51,836 bases of DNA from CAYVIB01 sp964451365 (GTDB taxonomy: Bacteria > Pseudomonadota > Gammaproteobacteria > Pseudomonadales > Cellvibrionaceae), in assembly GCA_964451365.1 (NCBI GenBank), contig CAYVIB010000035.1, forward strand, positions 1 through 51,836. The letters are read 5' to 3'. The notes beneath the pieces were generated by a model. The model had not been told where the DNA came from, searched no databases, and worked only from the letters and a program-made list of their open reading frames with translations. A program made the position numbers and the translations under genes. Positions 34,508 through 42,205 of the stretch are shown piece by piece. Every line of letters starts with the position of its first letter. The first letter of the stretch is position 1.

Positions 34508-35050
34508 GTGGCGGAGATAGGTCTATTTTTTGGCAGTGACGAGGGTAACACGGAGAGTGTGGCGCATCGTATTCAGGCGCGCCTGGGGGAAGAGGTGGTC
34601 GATATCCGCGATATCGCCGATGCCACCCAACTGGATTTTGCCGATTACGACAAAATTATTCTCGGTATTCCCACCTGGGATTTCGGCCAGATCCAGTCGG
34701 ATTGGGAGGAGTTCTGGGGCGACGTGTCGGAGATTGACTTCAGCGGCAAAACCGTGGCGCTGTTCGGCCTGGGAGATCAGTTCGGCTACGGCGATTTTTT
34801 CCTTGATGCCATGGGTATGCTGCATGATGTCATCGTCGAAAACGGCGCGAAGGTGGTTGGCCATTGGCCGACGGAAGGTTATGAGTTTGACGCGTCCAAG
34901 GCCGCAATTGAAGGTGAGGGTATGTTTGTCGGCCTGGGATTGGACGAGGACCAACAGCCGGAACTGACCGCGCAAAGATTAAATGCCTGGTGTAATCAAA
35001 TTCAGCGGGAGTTTGGGTTATCATCGGGCGTCACTGAACTGGATGACTGA
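34508..35050 (+). CDS. fldB: Long-chain flavodoxin, FldB-like
   Basis: A 180-residue FMN-binding electron carrier. The phosphate loop GLFFGSDEGNTESVA sits at the very start, followed by LGIPTWDFGQIQSDWEEF and ALFGLGDQFGYGDFFLDAMG with the flavin-contacting Trp and Tyr. The 20-residue insertion of long-chain flavodoxins is present. I start it at GTG 34508, where AGAGG lies five bases upstream. The open frame extends 17 codons further, but those residues do not belong to the fold. The C-terminus is longer than in E. coli FldA and suggests the FldB type. Confidence 0.85.
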   Translation: MAEIGLFFGSDEGNTESVAHRIQARLGEEVVDIRDIADATQLDFADYDKIILGIPTWDFGQIQSDWEEFWGDVSEIDFSGKTVALFGLGDQFGYGDFFLDAMGMLHDVIVENGAKVVGHWPTEGYEFDASKAAIEGEGMFVGLGLDEDQQPELTAQRLNAWCNQIQREFGLSSGVTELDD

Positions 35051-35090
35051 TCCTGCTTCACTTTAACGGCTACCAATAATTTTTTCACCT

Positions 35091-35468
35091 ATGTCACAGT
35101 CACAAACCATGATCGAAAAGAATACCGGGTTAACCAGGCTGTTCAAGGCGGCATTTTATTCCTACAAAGGTTTTGTCTCCGCCTTCAAGCACGAGGCATC
35201 CTTCCGGCAGGAAGTGCTGCTGGCCATTGTCCTGATACCGCTGGCATTCTGGCTTGACGTGACCAAATTGGAGCGCGTGGCGATGGTGGGCGCGGTGGTC
35301 GTCGTACTGATCGTGGAGCTACTGAATACCGGAATCGAAGCCGTGGTTGATCGGGTGGGTTACGAAAAACATGAGCTTGCCGGCAGGGCCAAGGATATGG
35401 GCTCCGCGGCGGTATTCATGAGCTTGATTTTGTGGGCTTATGTCTGGGCCAGTATTTTGTTTTTTTAA
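35091..35468 (+). CDS. dgkA: DgkA, diacylglycerol kinase
   Basis: A small inner-membrane kinase that phosphorylates diacylglycerol to phosphatidic acid, recycling lipid from osmoregulated-glucan and lipid A modification. At 125 residues with three membrane helices it is typical. The family block VELLNTGIEAVVDRVGYEKHELAG runs into RAKDMGSAAVF. It follows fldB by 40 nt. Confidence 0.96.
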   Translation: MSQSQTMIEKNTGLTRLFKAAFYSYKGFVSAFKHEASFRQEVLLAIVLIPLAFWLDVTKLERVAMVGAVVVVLIVELLNTGIEAVVDRVGYEKHELAGRAKDMGSAAVFMSLILWAYVWASILFF

Positions 35469-35474
35469 TCAGTT

Positions 35475-35515
35475 CAGGGCGGGCAAGCGATGGTCCGATA
35501 CTTCGCTTACCCTAC
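35475..35515. repeat. REP-related palindrome at the trmA stop codon
   Basis: On the minus strand it begins GTAGGGTAAGCGA and ends TCGCTTGCCCGCCCTG, a 10-bp stem with one mismatch and a 12-nt loop. The first five bases and the TAAGC core are shared with the elements at 12977 and 24151. The TAG of GTAGGG is the trmA stop. It lies between convergent dgkA and trmA and may end both transcripts. Confidence 0.6.
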
Positions 35516-36618
35516 AAATGCTCCGGCTTTTTTAGGATAATCCCACATTCACGGTGATCGGTATAGGGAAACTGATCAAACAGCGAAAACCGCTCGACGC
35601 GATGGGTCCCACCCAGTTTTTCCAGATTATGAAATAGCGTCTCCGGATTGCAGGAGATATATATGATGTTGTCAAACCGGGCAGCCAATTCAAGCGTGTC
35701 ATCGTCCAGGCCCGCGCGCGGCGGGTCGACAAAAAGCGTGGAAAAATGGTAGCTTTGCAGGTCAACATCCCGCAGTCTGCGGAATTCCCGATCACCATTT
35801 AGCGCCTGGGTAAATTCCTCGCTGGACATGCGGGCGATGCTGATATTGTTGCAACTGTTAAGCGCAATATTATGCAGGGCGGAATTAACCGATGTCTTGG
35901 ATACTTCGGTTGCCAATACCTTGTCGAAGTTGCGGGACAGCGGCAAAGTAAAATTACCGTTGCCACAGTACAGTTCCAACAGGTCTCCTCCCATTTTCGC
36001 GCTGTTAACCTGCGCCCAGTTCAGCATCTTTTCACATACGATTGCATTCGGCTGGGTAAATCCTGTTTCCACCTGGCGATAAATATAGCTTTTATCGCCG
36101 ACGTTAAACTTCTCTTCAATATAATCCCGGCTGATAACCACCTTTTGGTTGCGACTGCGACCGATAATATTCGCCCCAAGTTTTTTTTCCAGCCGAGCTG
36201 CGGCGTTCGTCCATTGGTCGTTCAGCTTTTTATGATAAATCAGCGTTATCAGCGCCTCGCCCTTGAGGGAAGTCAAAAATTCCACCTGGAAAAGCTTATG
36301 TTTTAATACTTCTTCCTGGTTTACGGCCGCCAACAGGGCCGGCATAAGTTGGGTAATCAGCTTGGAGCCAATGGAAAATTCATCTATTACAATTGGTTGC
36401 TTATATTCACCCGGCCGGTACATGGCATAGTGGACTGAGCCCTCCTTATGCCATATTTTGAATTCCGCGCGCATGCGAAAGTGTTGGGGTGGAGAGTCAA
36501 ACACCTCGACGTCATCGATACCGAAATGGGCAAACTGCAATTTTGTGCGGCGAATTTTTTCAGTTAATTGCTCACGATAAATTTCGGGAAGTGCTTTGCC
36601 CGGTGGCGACGTCGACAT
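35512..36618 (-). CDS. trmA: TrmA, tRNA (uracil-54 C5)-methyltransferase
   Basis: TrmA makes ribothymidine at position 54 of tRNA using S-adenosylmethionine. The 368-residue length is standard. The SAM site is LLELYCGNGNFTLPLSRNF, the substrate motif FVDPPRAGLDDDT, and the nucleophilic cysteine lies in IYISCNPETLFHNL. It starts 5 nt after the tusB stop and is the last gene of a tusD-tusC-tusB-trmA operon of tRNA modification genes. Confidence 0.96.
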   Translation of the reverse strand: MSTSPPGKALPEIYREQLTEKIRRTKLQFAHFGIDDVEVFDSPPQHFRMRAEFKIWHKEGSVHYAMYRPGEYKQPIVIDEFSIGSKLITQLMPALLAAVNQEEVLKHKLFQVEFLTSLKGEALITLIYHKKLNDQWTNAAARLEKKLGANIIGRSRNQKVVISRDYIEEKFNVGDKSYIYRQVETGFTQPNAIVCEKMLNWAQVNSAKMGGDLLELYCGNGNFTLPLSRNFDKVLATEVSKTSVNSALHNIALNSCNNISIARMSSEEFTQALNGDREFRRLRDVDLQSYHFSTLFVDPPRAGLDDDTLELAARFDNIIYISCNPETLFHNLEKLGGTHRVERFSLFDQFPYTDHRECGIILKKPEHL

Positions 36619-36623
36619 GGGGA

Positions 36624-36926
36624 TTAGTACCAGTTTTGTATTACGGGAAAACGGCAGCAGAGGCCGACAAAATCATCATAATTAATTTGTTTCACGGTAT
36701 CAGGCAGTTTCCGCTCTGGTGCGATGCGTTCTTCTAGCGGTAGTAAATAGAGACTGCATCCGCTGGCGATAAGGTCCGGGTAAACAGGGAGGGTGGATAT
36801 ATCCATATCCTCCCCGGCGGCGTCTTCCATGAATACAACAGCGTCATCATTCTCAAGCGCACCAACGCAGTCCCGGATTGCGGTGAAGCCATCGGATAAA
36901 GTATTTACCGTGTGCAGAACAGGCAT
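36624..36926 (-). CDS. tusB: TusB/DsrH-family sulfur-relay subunit
   Basis: A 100-residue protein in the third position of tusDCB. It starts MPVLHTVNTLSDGF and has the DsrH-type segment DAVVFMEDAA and SLYLLPLEERIA. TusBCD carries sulfur from TusA to TusE for 2-thiolation of tRNA wobble uridine. Similarity is modest, and the call relies partly on gene order. Confidence 0.82.
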   Translation of the reverse strand: MPVLHTVNTLSDGFTAIRDCVGALENDDAVVFMEDAAGEDMDISTLPVYPDLIASGCSLYLLPLEERIAPERKLPDTVKQINYDDFVGLCCRFPVIQNWY

Positions 36927-36927
36927 A

Positions 36928-37281
36928 TCAAAAACTGACGGTTTGGTGGGTGTGAATCAGTTGTTTCATTCTCATTCTGTTCACTGGAACCAGCAGTTCC
37001 TTGTGCATGAAAAGGTCGATCGGAAACTTGTGCAAGGCTTCGGTATCGATATAAATATGGCTGACGCCGCAGGTCTGCATTTGCTCGAGCCGGGTGTGGA
37101 CCGGGTTGTCCTGCTGTTTTACATTGTTCAACAGGTTTACAGCTTTTCCAACCAACAACAGGGATACTTCCTGCTCGAACATTGCCGCGAGTAATGCCGC
37201 GTCCACCCCTGTACCGAGGTGAGCGTAATCAAGATCGGATCGAAAAACAAACAACAGCTTTTTGGCTGCTAGAACAGTCAT
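36928..37281 (-). CDS. tusC: TusC/DsrF-family sulfur-relay subunit
   Basis: A 117-residue DsrE/F-fold protein starting with KKLLFVFRSDLDYAHLGTGVDAALLAAMFEQ (family-like N-terminal strand and helix). Its ATG overlaps the tusD stop as ATGA, and one base separates its stop from tusB. It is the structural partner of TusD and TusB in the hexameric relay. Confidence 0.86.
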   Translation of the reverse strand: MTVLAAKKLLFVFRSDLDYAHLGTGVDAALLAAMFEQEVSLLLVGKAVNLLNNVKQQDNPVHTRLEQMQTCGVSHIYIDTEALHKFPIDLFMHKELLVPVNRMRMKQLIHTHQTVSF

Positions 37282-37637
37282 GCGAAAGACACCCGTTTTC
37301 CGAAAGTCACCAGCCGATCACTGTTAACCACGCCGTCGATCATCTGGCCCAGGCCGGAAATAGTGAAACCCTTCTCCAGGTTCGCCTCGGAGTCGATGCC
37401 GCGCTGTTTCGCGGAGCCGACACAGCAAACCGCATCGATACCATTTTCCTCAATTAAACGTGACCATGACCGGCTTAATTCGGAACCGGGTTTAACAGCG
37501 CCATTGATAACACCTTCGCCATAAAAAAACAGCCGGTAGAGCGTGTGCTTTTGCGCAAGCAACGCTGTGCAAAACCGCCGCGCGGAAAGCGCGGCCGCGG
37601 ATTCGGGGTGGGCGTTAACCACAACGGTAAACTTCAT
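37278..37637 (-). CDS. tusD: TusD/DsrE-family sulfurtransferase subunit
   Basis: A 119-residue catalytic subunit of the TusBCD complex. It begins MKFTVVVNAHPES. The persulfide-carrying cysteine is C71 or C72 in DAVCCVGSAKQRG, at the place of Cys78 in E. coli TusD. I use ATG 37637; an upstream start adds six residues that are not conserved. It accepts sulfur from TusA and passes it to TusE. Confidence 0.9.
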   Translation of the reverse strand: MKFTVVVNAHPESAAALSARRFCTALLAQKHTLYRLFFYGEGVINGAVKPGSELSRSWSRLIEENGIDAVCCVGSAKQRGIDSEANLEKGFTISGLGQMIDGVVNSDRLVTFGKRVSFA

Positions 37638-37668
37638 AGTCGACGGGTTTAACAAGGTGGGATCACAA

Positions 37669-37699
37669 ACAAAAAGCCCCGCTATTAAGCAGGGCTTTT
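37669..37699 (-). terminator. Intrinsic terminator of yccA
   Basis: On the minus strand GAAAAGCCCTGC, a short loop and GCGGGGCTTTTTGTTTG form a stem with a T-run about 22 nt past the yccA stop. This separates yccA from tusD. Confidence 0.88.
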
Positions 37700-37720
37700 C
37701 GAACTTTTGGTACGTTTGGG

Positions 37721-38389
37721 TTACTCGTTGTTCATAACACCCAAAATGTGCAACAAACTTGTGAACACGTTATAGATGCTCACGTAAAGCGTCGCGGTTG
37801 CCATAATATAGTTACGCTCGCCGCCATGAATAATCTGGCTGGTTTGCCACATAATCAACAGCGAGGACAGCACCAGGAACATGCAACTGACCGCCAGCGC
37901 CAAGCCTTGTATCTGCAGGAACATGTTGGCAATACCGGCAACGAACGCCACCAGGATACCTGTAATCAGGAAGCCGGTCATAAAACTGAAATCCTTGCGG
38001 GTTACCAGAGCATAGCCTGACAGGCCGAAGAATATCAACGCCGTGCCGCCCAAGGCCTGGGCGATAATAAGTGATCCGTTACCAAGGGCGAGGTAGTAAT
38101 TGAGAACCGGCCCCAGGCCCGCGCCAAGTAAGCCTGTGAACGCGAAAACCACCCAGATACCGGCGGCGGAGTTGGCGGTTCGCGGCAGGACAAACCAGAC
38201 CAGTGCCAGCGCGCCGAAAGACATGGCAAGTGATGCGCCGTAGCCGACACCGATGGCCATTGAACCGACGGCGCAAAGGGCGCTAAACAGCAGCGTCATT
38301 GCCAGCAGGGCGTACGTGTTGCGCAGCACCTTGCTGATTTCGACCGACGAGGCCGTGGTTGAGGCTGTCTGAGTATAAAGTTCTTGCAT
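37721..38389 (-). CDS. yccA: YccA, Bax inhibitor-1 family membrane protein
   Basis: A 222-residue protein with seven membrane helices and the BI-1 motif near the C-terminus (SIYNVFTSLLHILG). In E. coli, YccA is a substrate and modulator of the FtsH protease. Position is conserved: serT, yccA and tus genes also cluster in E. coli and Pseudomonas. It has its own promoter and terminator here. Confidence 0.94.
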   Translation of the reverse strand: MQELYTQTASTTASSVEISKVLRNTYALLAMTLLFSALCAVGSMAIGVGYGASLAMSFGALALVWFVLPRTANSAAGIWVVFAFTGLLGAGLGPVLNYYLALGNGSLIIAQALGGTALIFFGLSGYALVTRKDFSFMTGFLITGILVAFVAGIANMFLQIQGLALAVSCMFLVLSSLLIMWQTSQIIHGGERNYIMATATLYVSIYNVFTSLLHILGVMNNE

Positions 38390-38424
38390 GTTGAATCTCC
38401 GTTGATTCCCGTTTTTAGAGTGTA

Positions 38425-38452
38425 ATCATACAAACGTGCCCCTAAAAAGCAA
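38425..38452 (-). promoter_or_regulatory. Promoter of yccA
   Basis: On the minus strand TTGCTT, a 16-nt spacer and TATGAT lie about 36 nt upstream of the yccA start. This is a good sigma70 candidate. Confidence 0.6.
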
Positions 38453-38613
38453 GGGTGATTACTGGCTGTTTAGAGTTGCCGGAAAGAAAAAAGTTTTTAA
38501 AACAGTTGGTTGAGATCTGGGGGTGGAGAAGGTTGTTTTCAATGGACACCTCCGCCGGTTCGGGCCGGCAATTACCTGTTGCCGGCACAAAAAAGTCCGC
38601 ACTGTGTGTGTGA

Positions 38614-38636
38614 AAAATGGCTGTGGGCCAGGGATT
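38614..38636 (-). repeat. Partial copy of the tRNA-Ser 3' end
   Basis: This 23-nt stretch matches the 3' end of the tRNA-Ser gene (38750-38772) at 22 of 23 positions, covering the CCA end, the 3' acceptor strand and the start of the T arm. The rest of the tRNA is not present in recognisable form. It is 136 nt from the real gene in the same orientation. It may be a relic tRNA or an old attachment-site copy. Confidence 0.65.
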
Positions 38637-38713
38637 GACTCATGCCATCCCAGGCCCCGGTCTGCGACCGCCGTCTGGTGACGGCGCCCTTCGCGTTCAA
38701 CGCGCGGTTATTC

Positions 38714-38742
38714 ATAAAAAAAGCCCGCGCTTGGCGGGCTTT
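38714..38742 (-). terminator. Intrinsic terminator of the tRNA-Ser gene
   Basis: On the minus strand AAAGCCCGC, the loop CAAGC and GCGGGCTTT continue into TTTTATG. It begins 12 nt after the encoded CCA end. Confidence 0.88.
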
Positions 38743-38753
38743 GGTTTTTAAAA

Positions 38754-38841
38754 TGGCGGTGGGCCAGGGATTCGAACCCCGGGAACCTCGCGGTTCAACG
38801 GTTTTCAAGACCGCCGCTTTCGACCACTCAGCCAGCCCACC
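38754..38841 (-). tRNA. serT: tRNA-Ser (UGA)
   Basis: An 88-nt class II tRNA with CCA encoded. The acceptor strands GGTGGGC and GCCCACC pair perfectly. The D-arm is GCTGAGTGGTCGAAAGC, the anticodon loop CTTGAAA gives anticodon TGA, a long variable arm follows, and the T-arm holds GGTTCGAATCC. It reads UCA and other UCN codons. Its position beside yccA matches serT in E. coli. Confidence 0.97.
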
Positions 38842-38902
38842 AAAAAACACATTTTTATTTCCGCCGGGGAATTTAATTTCCTCCCTCGTCGGAAGGACGC
38901 AG

Positions 38903-38930
38903 ATTATACATAGGATTAACACCAGAACAA
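38903..38930 (-). promoter_or_regulatory. Promoter of the tRNA-Ser gene
   Basis: On the minus strand TTGTTC, a 16-nt spacer and a perfect TATAAT are followed by the GC-rich discriminator CTGCGTCC, which is typical of stringently controlled stable-RNA promoters. The tRNA 5' end is about 55 nt downstream. Confidence 0.75.
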
Positions 38931-38945
38931 GGTGTAACCCTATGT
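38908..38945. other. Long imperfect hairpin overlapping the serT promoter
   Basis: ACATAGG...TTAACACC pairs with GGTGTAA...CCTATGT around a 7-nt loop, with a bulge. It lies about 32 nt after the rne stop. It may end or protect the rne transcript while overlapping the -10/-35 of the tRNA promoter. Confidence 0.5.
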
Positions 38946-38976
38946 AATTACCTGATTTTTTAACGCACTGCGGTTA

Positions 38977-41841
38977 TCAGGAATCCGCTGCTCGATCACC
39001 GTGACTTTCGGAGCCGGCCGTTTCCGGCGCCTTTCGTGCCCGTGGGTCATTGGCTGGACGTTGCAGCGCGCGCGGTTTGCGCTGGACGTTTGTCGGCGGC
39101 TCGGAGGTGTCCAGCGGGCGCGACATTCGCACGTCCATATTGACGCTGGTGACGATTGTGCGGTTTATCGCCTTCGGTGCCACCCTGGGGTCATTACCAG
39201 GGCGAACATAATGTCGGGCTTCGGGTTCTGACGCTCTGGCCGCTTCCGGTTCCGTAGCGGATTCTTCCGGTTTTTGTTGAGCTTGCCTGGTCAGTTCCGT
39301 GTGTTGTTCGGTTACCACCTGGTTTTCCAGCTCCTCCTCCGCGGCAACGAGAGGCTGCGGGACGCCTGATTCCTCTGCTTCCTCGTTGGCGGGTTTGCTT
39401 TCCGCCACGGTTTCGAAATCTTCGTGGGCGACCGGGGCTTCAATTTCGTCCACCTCCAGGAGGGGCTCTTTTTCGCCTGGGTCATCCTCGCTCACCGTGT
39501 TCAGCGACCGGCTGTGGTTGGCCAGCGCGGCGGCGACAAGATCCGGAGTGTCGTAGTCGTACGCCTGCTTGTCCCGGGCTTCCTGCGGGAAGGTTTCATC
39601 GGCAACACGCTGCTTGACCCGGGTCTCTTCCGCATCCGCAACATCGGCGGCTTTTTTCTTCGCGAACTCGGTCTCCGAAGCGTCAATAGCGCTTTCCACC
39701 TGTTTGTTCAGCTCATCGTCACCGGCTGTTGTTTCCACCGGTTTCGGGCCTCGCTGCCGTTGTTGAGTCTTGCCTCGGCGGTTGCTGGGGCGTTTGGGTG
39801 GGCGGTCCTGGCGGGTACTCTCGTCAGCCTGATCTGTCTGGCTTTCAGTTGTTTCCTGCTTGTTCTCCCGAGCCTGCGGTTGCTCACCCCGGTTGCGGTT
39901 GCGTTTACCGCCCCGGCGGCCCTTGCGCTCGCCTCGCTGATCCGAACGTTCACCGTCACCGCCGGATTTGGCTTCTTTGGGTTCCTGCTTTTCGGTCTTT
40001 ACCTGGCGGTCGCGCAGGTTATCGGTAATTTCATCCTCGTATTTGCGATGGTTGCCGCCTCGACGTCGGTCGCGGTCGCGATTTTGATTGCGATTGCCAG
40101 TGCTGGATCCCCGACGTTTTTGGTGGCTCGATTTGGCGGTTTTCTTTTTGTTTTTGTCATCAGTGGCGAACAGTGACGTCAGGCTTTTCAGCAATTTCTC
40201 CAGCAGGCCCGGACTCTTGGCCGGTTCAGGCGCGGGCTGCGTCGGCGCCACTTGCTGTACCATCGGTTGTGGGATATTGGCCGGATTCAGGTTGCTCTCG
40301 AGAGGTTCACTTTCGGTATGGTCACTGGAGAAAGCGATCTTGTAGCTGACTTCTGATGAGTCCACATCGTCATCGCGCAGGCGCAGGACTTCGAAGTGCG
40401 GGGTAACCATATCCGTATTGGGCAGAATGACCACACGGGTTTTATGGCGGCTCTCGATACTGGAGATGGTTTTACGCTTTTCATTGAGCAGGTAAGTTGC
40501 CACGGAGACGGGCACCACGGCGCGAATTTCTGCACTGCGTTCCTTCTGGGCTTCCTCCTCCACCAGGCGCAGAATCGACAGCGCCAGCGATTTTGTGCCG
40601 CGAATCGACCCCTGGCCGTTACAGCGCGGGCAGATTTTGGATGTGGTCTCTCCCAGGGACGGGCGCAGCCGTTGACGGGACATTTCCAGCAGGCCGAACC
40701 GGGAGATTCGTCCCACCTGTACCCGGGCGCGGTCCATTTGCAGGGCGTCGCGCACACGGTTTTCCACTTCCCGTTGGTTGCGGGCTGCCTGCATGTCGAT
40801 AAAGTCGATGACCACCAGGCCGCCCATGTCGCGCAGGCGCAATTGACGGGCGATTTCATCGGCCGCTTCAAGGTTGGTCTGCAGGGCGGTTTCCTCGATA
40901 TCGCCGCCCTTGGTAGCGCGGGAGGAGTTGATATCAATGGACACCATCGCTTCGGTAACGTCGATAACAATGGAGCCGCCGGAGGGCAACTTTACTTCGC
41001 GCTCGAAGGCGGTTTCGATCTGGCCTTCGATCTGGAACCGGTTGAACAGCGGCACCGGCTCGTCGTAGTACTTCACCTTGCTGCGGTAGTTGGGCATCAC
41101 CTGCTGGATAAAGGTGGTGGCCAGGTCGAAGGTTTCCTTATTGTCGACGATGACTTCGCCGATTTCCGGCCGCAGGTAATCACGAATGGCCCGGATTACC
41201 ACGTTGCTTTCCTGGAACAGGAATTTCGGTGCCGTACAGTTGTCCGCGGCTTCCTTGATGGATGTCCAGAGTTTGATCAGGTAGTTAAGGTCCCACTCCA
41301 GCTCCTCGGCGCTACGGCCGACGCCGGCGGTGCGTACAATCACGCCCATGCCTTTGGGTACTTCAACCTGACTTAGAGCATCTTTCAGCTCGGAACGGTC
41401 GTCGCCGTCGATCCGGCGGGAAATCCCGCCCGCGCGCGGGTTGTTTGGCATCAGCACCAGGTAACGGCCTGCCAGGCTGATAAAGGTGGTCAGGGCCGCG
41501 CCTTTGTTGCCACGCTCTTCCTTGTCCACCTGGACAATTACTTCCATGCCTTCGGTGACCACATCCTTAATGCGGATACGGCCGTCGATATCGCGGGGTT
41601 GTTTGGAGAAATACTCGCGGGAGATTTCCTTCAGCGGCAGGAAGCCGTGGCGTTCGGAACCGTAATCGACGAAAGCCGCTTCCAGTGACGGTTCGATGCG
41701 GGTGATTTTACCTTTATAGATATTGGCCTTCTTTTGTTCCCGAAGGCGGTTTTCGATGTCCAGGTCATACAACCATTGGCCATCGACCAGCGCAACCCGA
41801 AGTTCTTCCGGTTGCGTTGCGTTGATTAACATTCTTTTCAT
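38977..41841 (-). CDS. rne: Ribonuclease E
   Basis: The main endoribonuclease of mRNA turnover and rRNA/tRNA processing and core of the degradosome. The 954-residue protein begins MKRMLINATQPEELRVALVD. An S1 domain sits at about 36-119. The DNase I-like catalytic domain has metal-binding Asp in VIDVTEAMVSIDINSS and VVIDFIDMQ. The Zn-link CPRCNGQG near residue 405 joins dimers. From about residue 520 the C-terminal half is disordered: an Arg-rich RNA-binding stretch (residues 590-720), then an acidic section, then VRPGNDPR and a second NDPR near the end. Partner sites for enolase, PNPase or RhlB cannot be read from sequence. It is divergent from rluC, as in E. coli. Confidence 0.96.
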   Translation of the reverse strand: MKRMLINATQPEELRVALVDGQWLYDLDIENRLREQKKANIYKGKITRIEPSLEAAFVDYGSERHGFLPLKEISREYFSKQPRDIDGRIRIKDVVTEGMEVIVQVDKEERGNKGAALTTFISLAGRYLVLMPNNPRAGGISRRIDGDDRSELKDALSQVEVPKGMGVIVRTAGVGRSAEELEWDLNYLIKLWTSIKEAADNCTAPKFLFQESNVVIRAIRDYLRPEIGEVIVDNKETFDLATTFIQQVMPNYRSKVKYYDEPVPLFNRFQIEGQIETAFEREVKLPSGGSIVIDVTEAMVSIDINSSRATKGGDIEETALQTNLEAADEIARQLRLRDMGGLVVIDFIDMQAARNQREVENRVRDALQMDRARVQVGRISRFGLLEMSRQRLRPSLGETTSKICPRCNGQGSIRGTKSLALSILRLVEEEAQKERSAEIRAVVPVSVATYLLNEKRKTISSIESRHKTRVVILPNTDMVTPHFEVLRLRDDDVDSSEVSYKIAFSSDHTESEPLESNLNPANIPQPMVQQVAPTQPAPEPAKSPGLLEKLLKSLTSLFATDDKNKKKTAKSSHQKRRGSSTGNRNQNRDRDRRRGGNHRKYEDEITDNLRDRQVKTEKQEPKEAKSGGDGERSDQRGERKGRRGGKRNRNRGEQPQARENKQETTESQTDQADESTRQDRPPKRPSNRRGKTQQRQRGPKPVETTAGDDELNKQVESAIDASETEFAKKKAADVADAEETRVKQRVADETFPQEARDKQAYDYDTPDLVAAALANHSRSLNTVSEDDPGEKEPLLEVDEIEAPVAHEDFETVAESKPANEEAEESGVPQPLVAAEEELENQVVTEQHTELTRQAQQKPEESATEPEAARASEPEARHYVRPGNDPRVAPKAINRTIVTSVNMDVRMSRPLDTSEPPTNVQRKPRALQRPANDPRARKAPETAGSESHGDRAADS

Positions 41842-42205
41842 GAAACACAGTCTCGATAAAGCGCGAGAGAGCGTGCATGCCTTGGTTGAATGTTAAAGGG
41901 TGAACTGATTGCCCACGTGGAAAAACACGGCGACTGCTTACTGTTCCTTGACTGCCGGGCCGTTACAGGACCGACAGGCGCGGGTAGCGCGCGGAAGCAA
42001 GCAGTGATTCAGCCGTGGGTACAAACGAAATAACAATTTTCTGCAATCGGTGTGTAGACAATGATTGAGAGTGAACCGAATCCATTTGTAGCCTTTTTTT
42101 CCGATAGCGCTGTCAATGCCGCGCTATTTAGTGTTCATTTCAGTGGTTTACGGGGGAACGTTGACCGATTTGGACCAGTTTGGCCTGTTTGATACCTGGC
42201 TTGTG
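41842..42205 (-). promoter_or_regulatory. rne 5' leader with extended secondary structure
   Basis: The region upstream of rne contains a long imperfect stem. CACGGC (41926-41931) pairs with GCCGTG (42012-42017), and ACTGCTT (41933-41939) with AAGCAGT (41999-42005). A TTCC/GGAA pair and a GCGCG/CGCGC hairpin lie inside. In E. coli a structured rne leader lets RNase E cleave its own mRNA and so limit its level. The same role is likely here. The upstream boundary is approximate. Confidence 0.6.

Noticed and set aside
40000..40140. Arg/Gly-rich region of rne as a tandem repeat array
   Set aside because: The composition is low-complexity but not repeated at a fixed period; it is the usual disordered RNA-binding tail.
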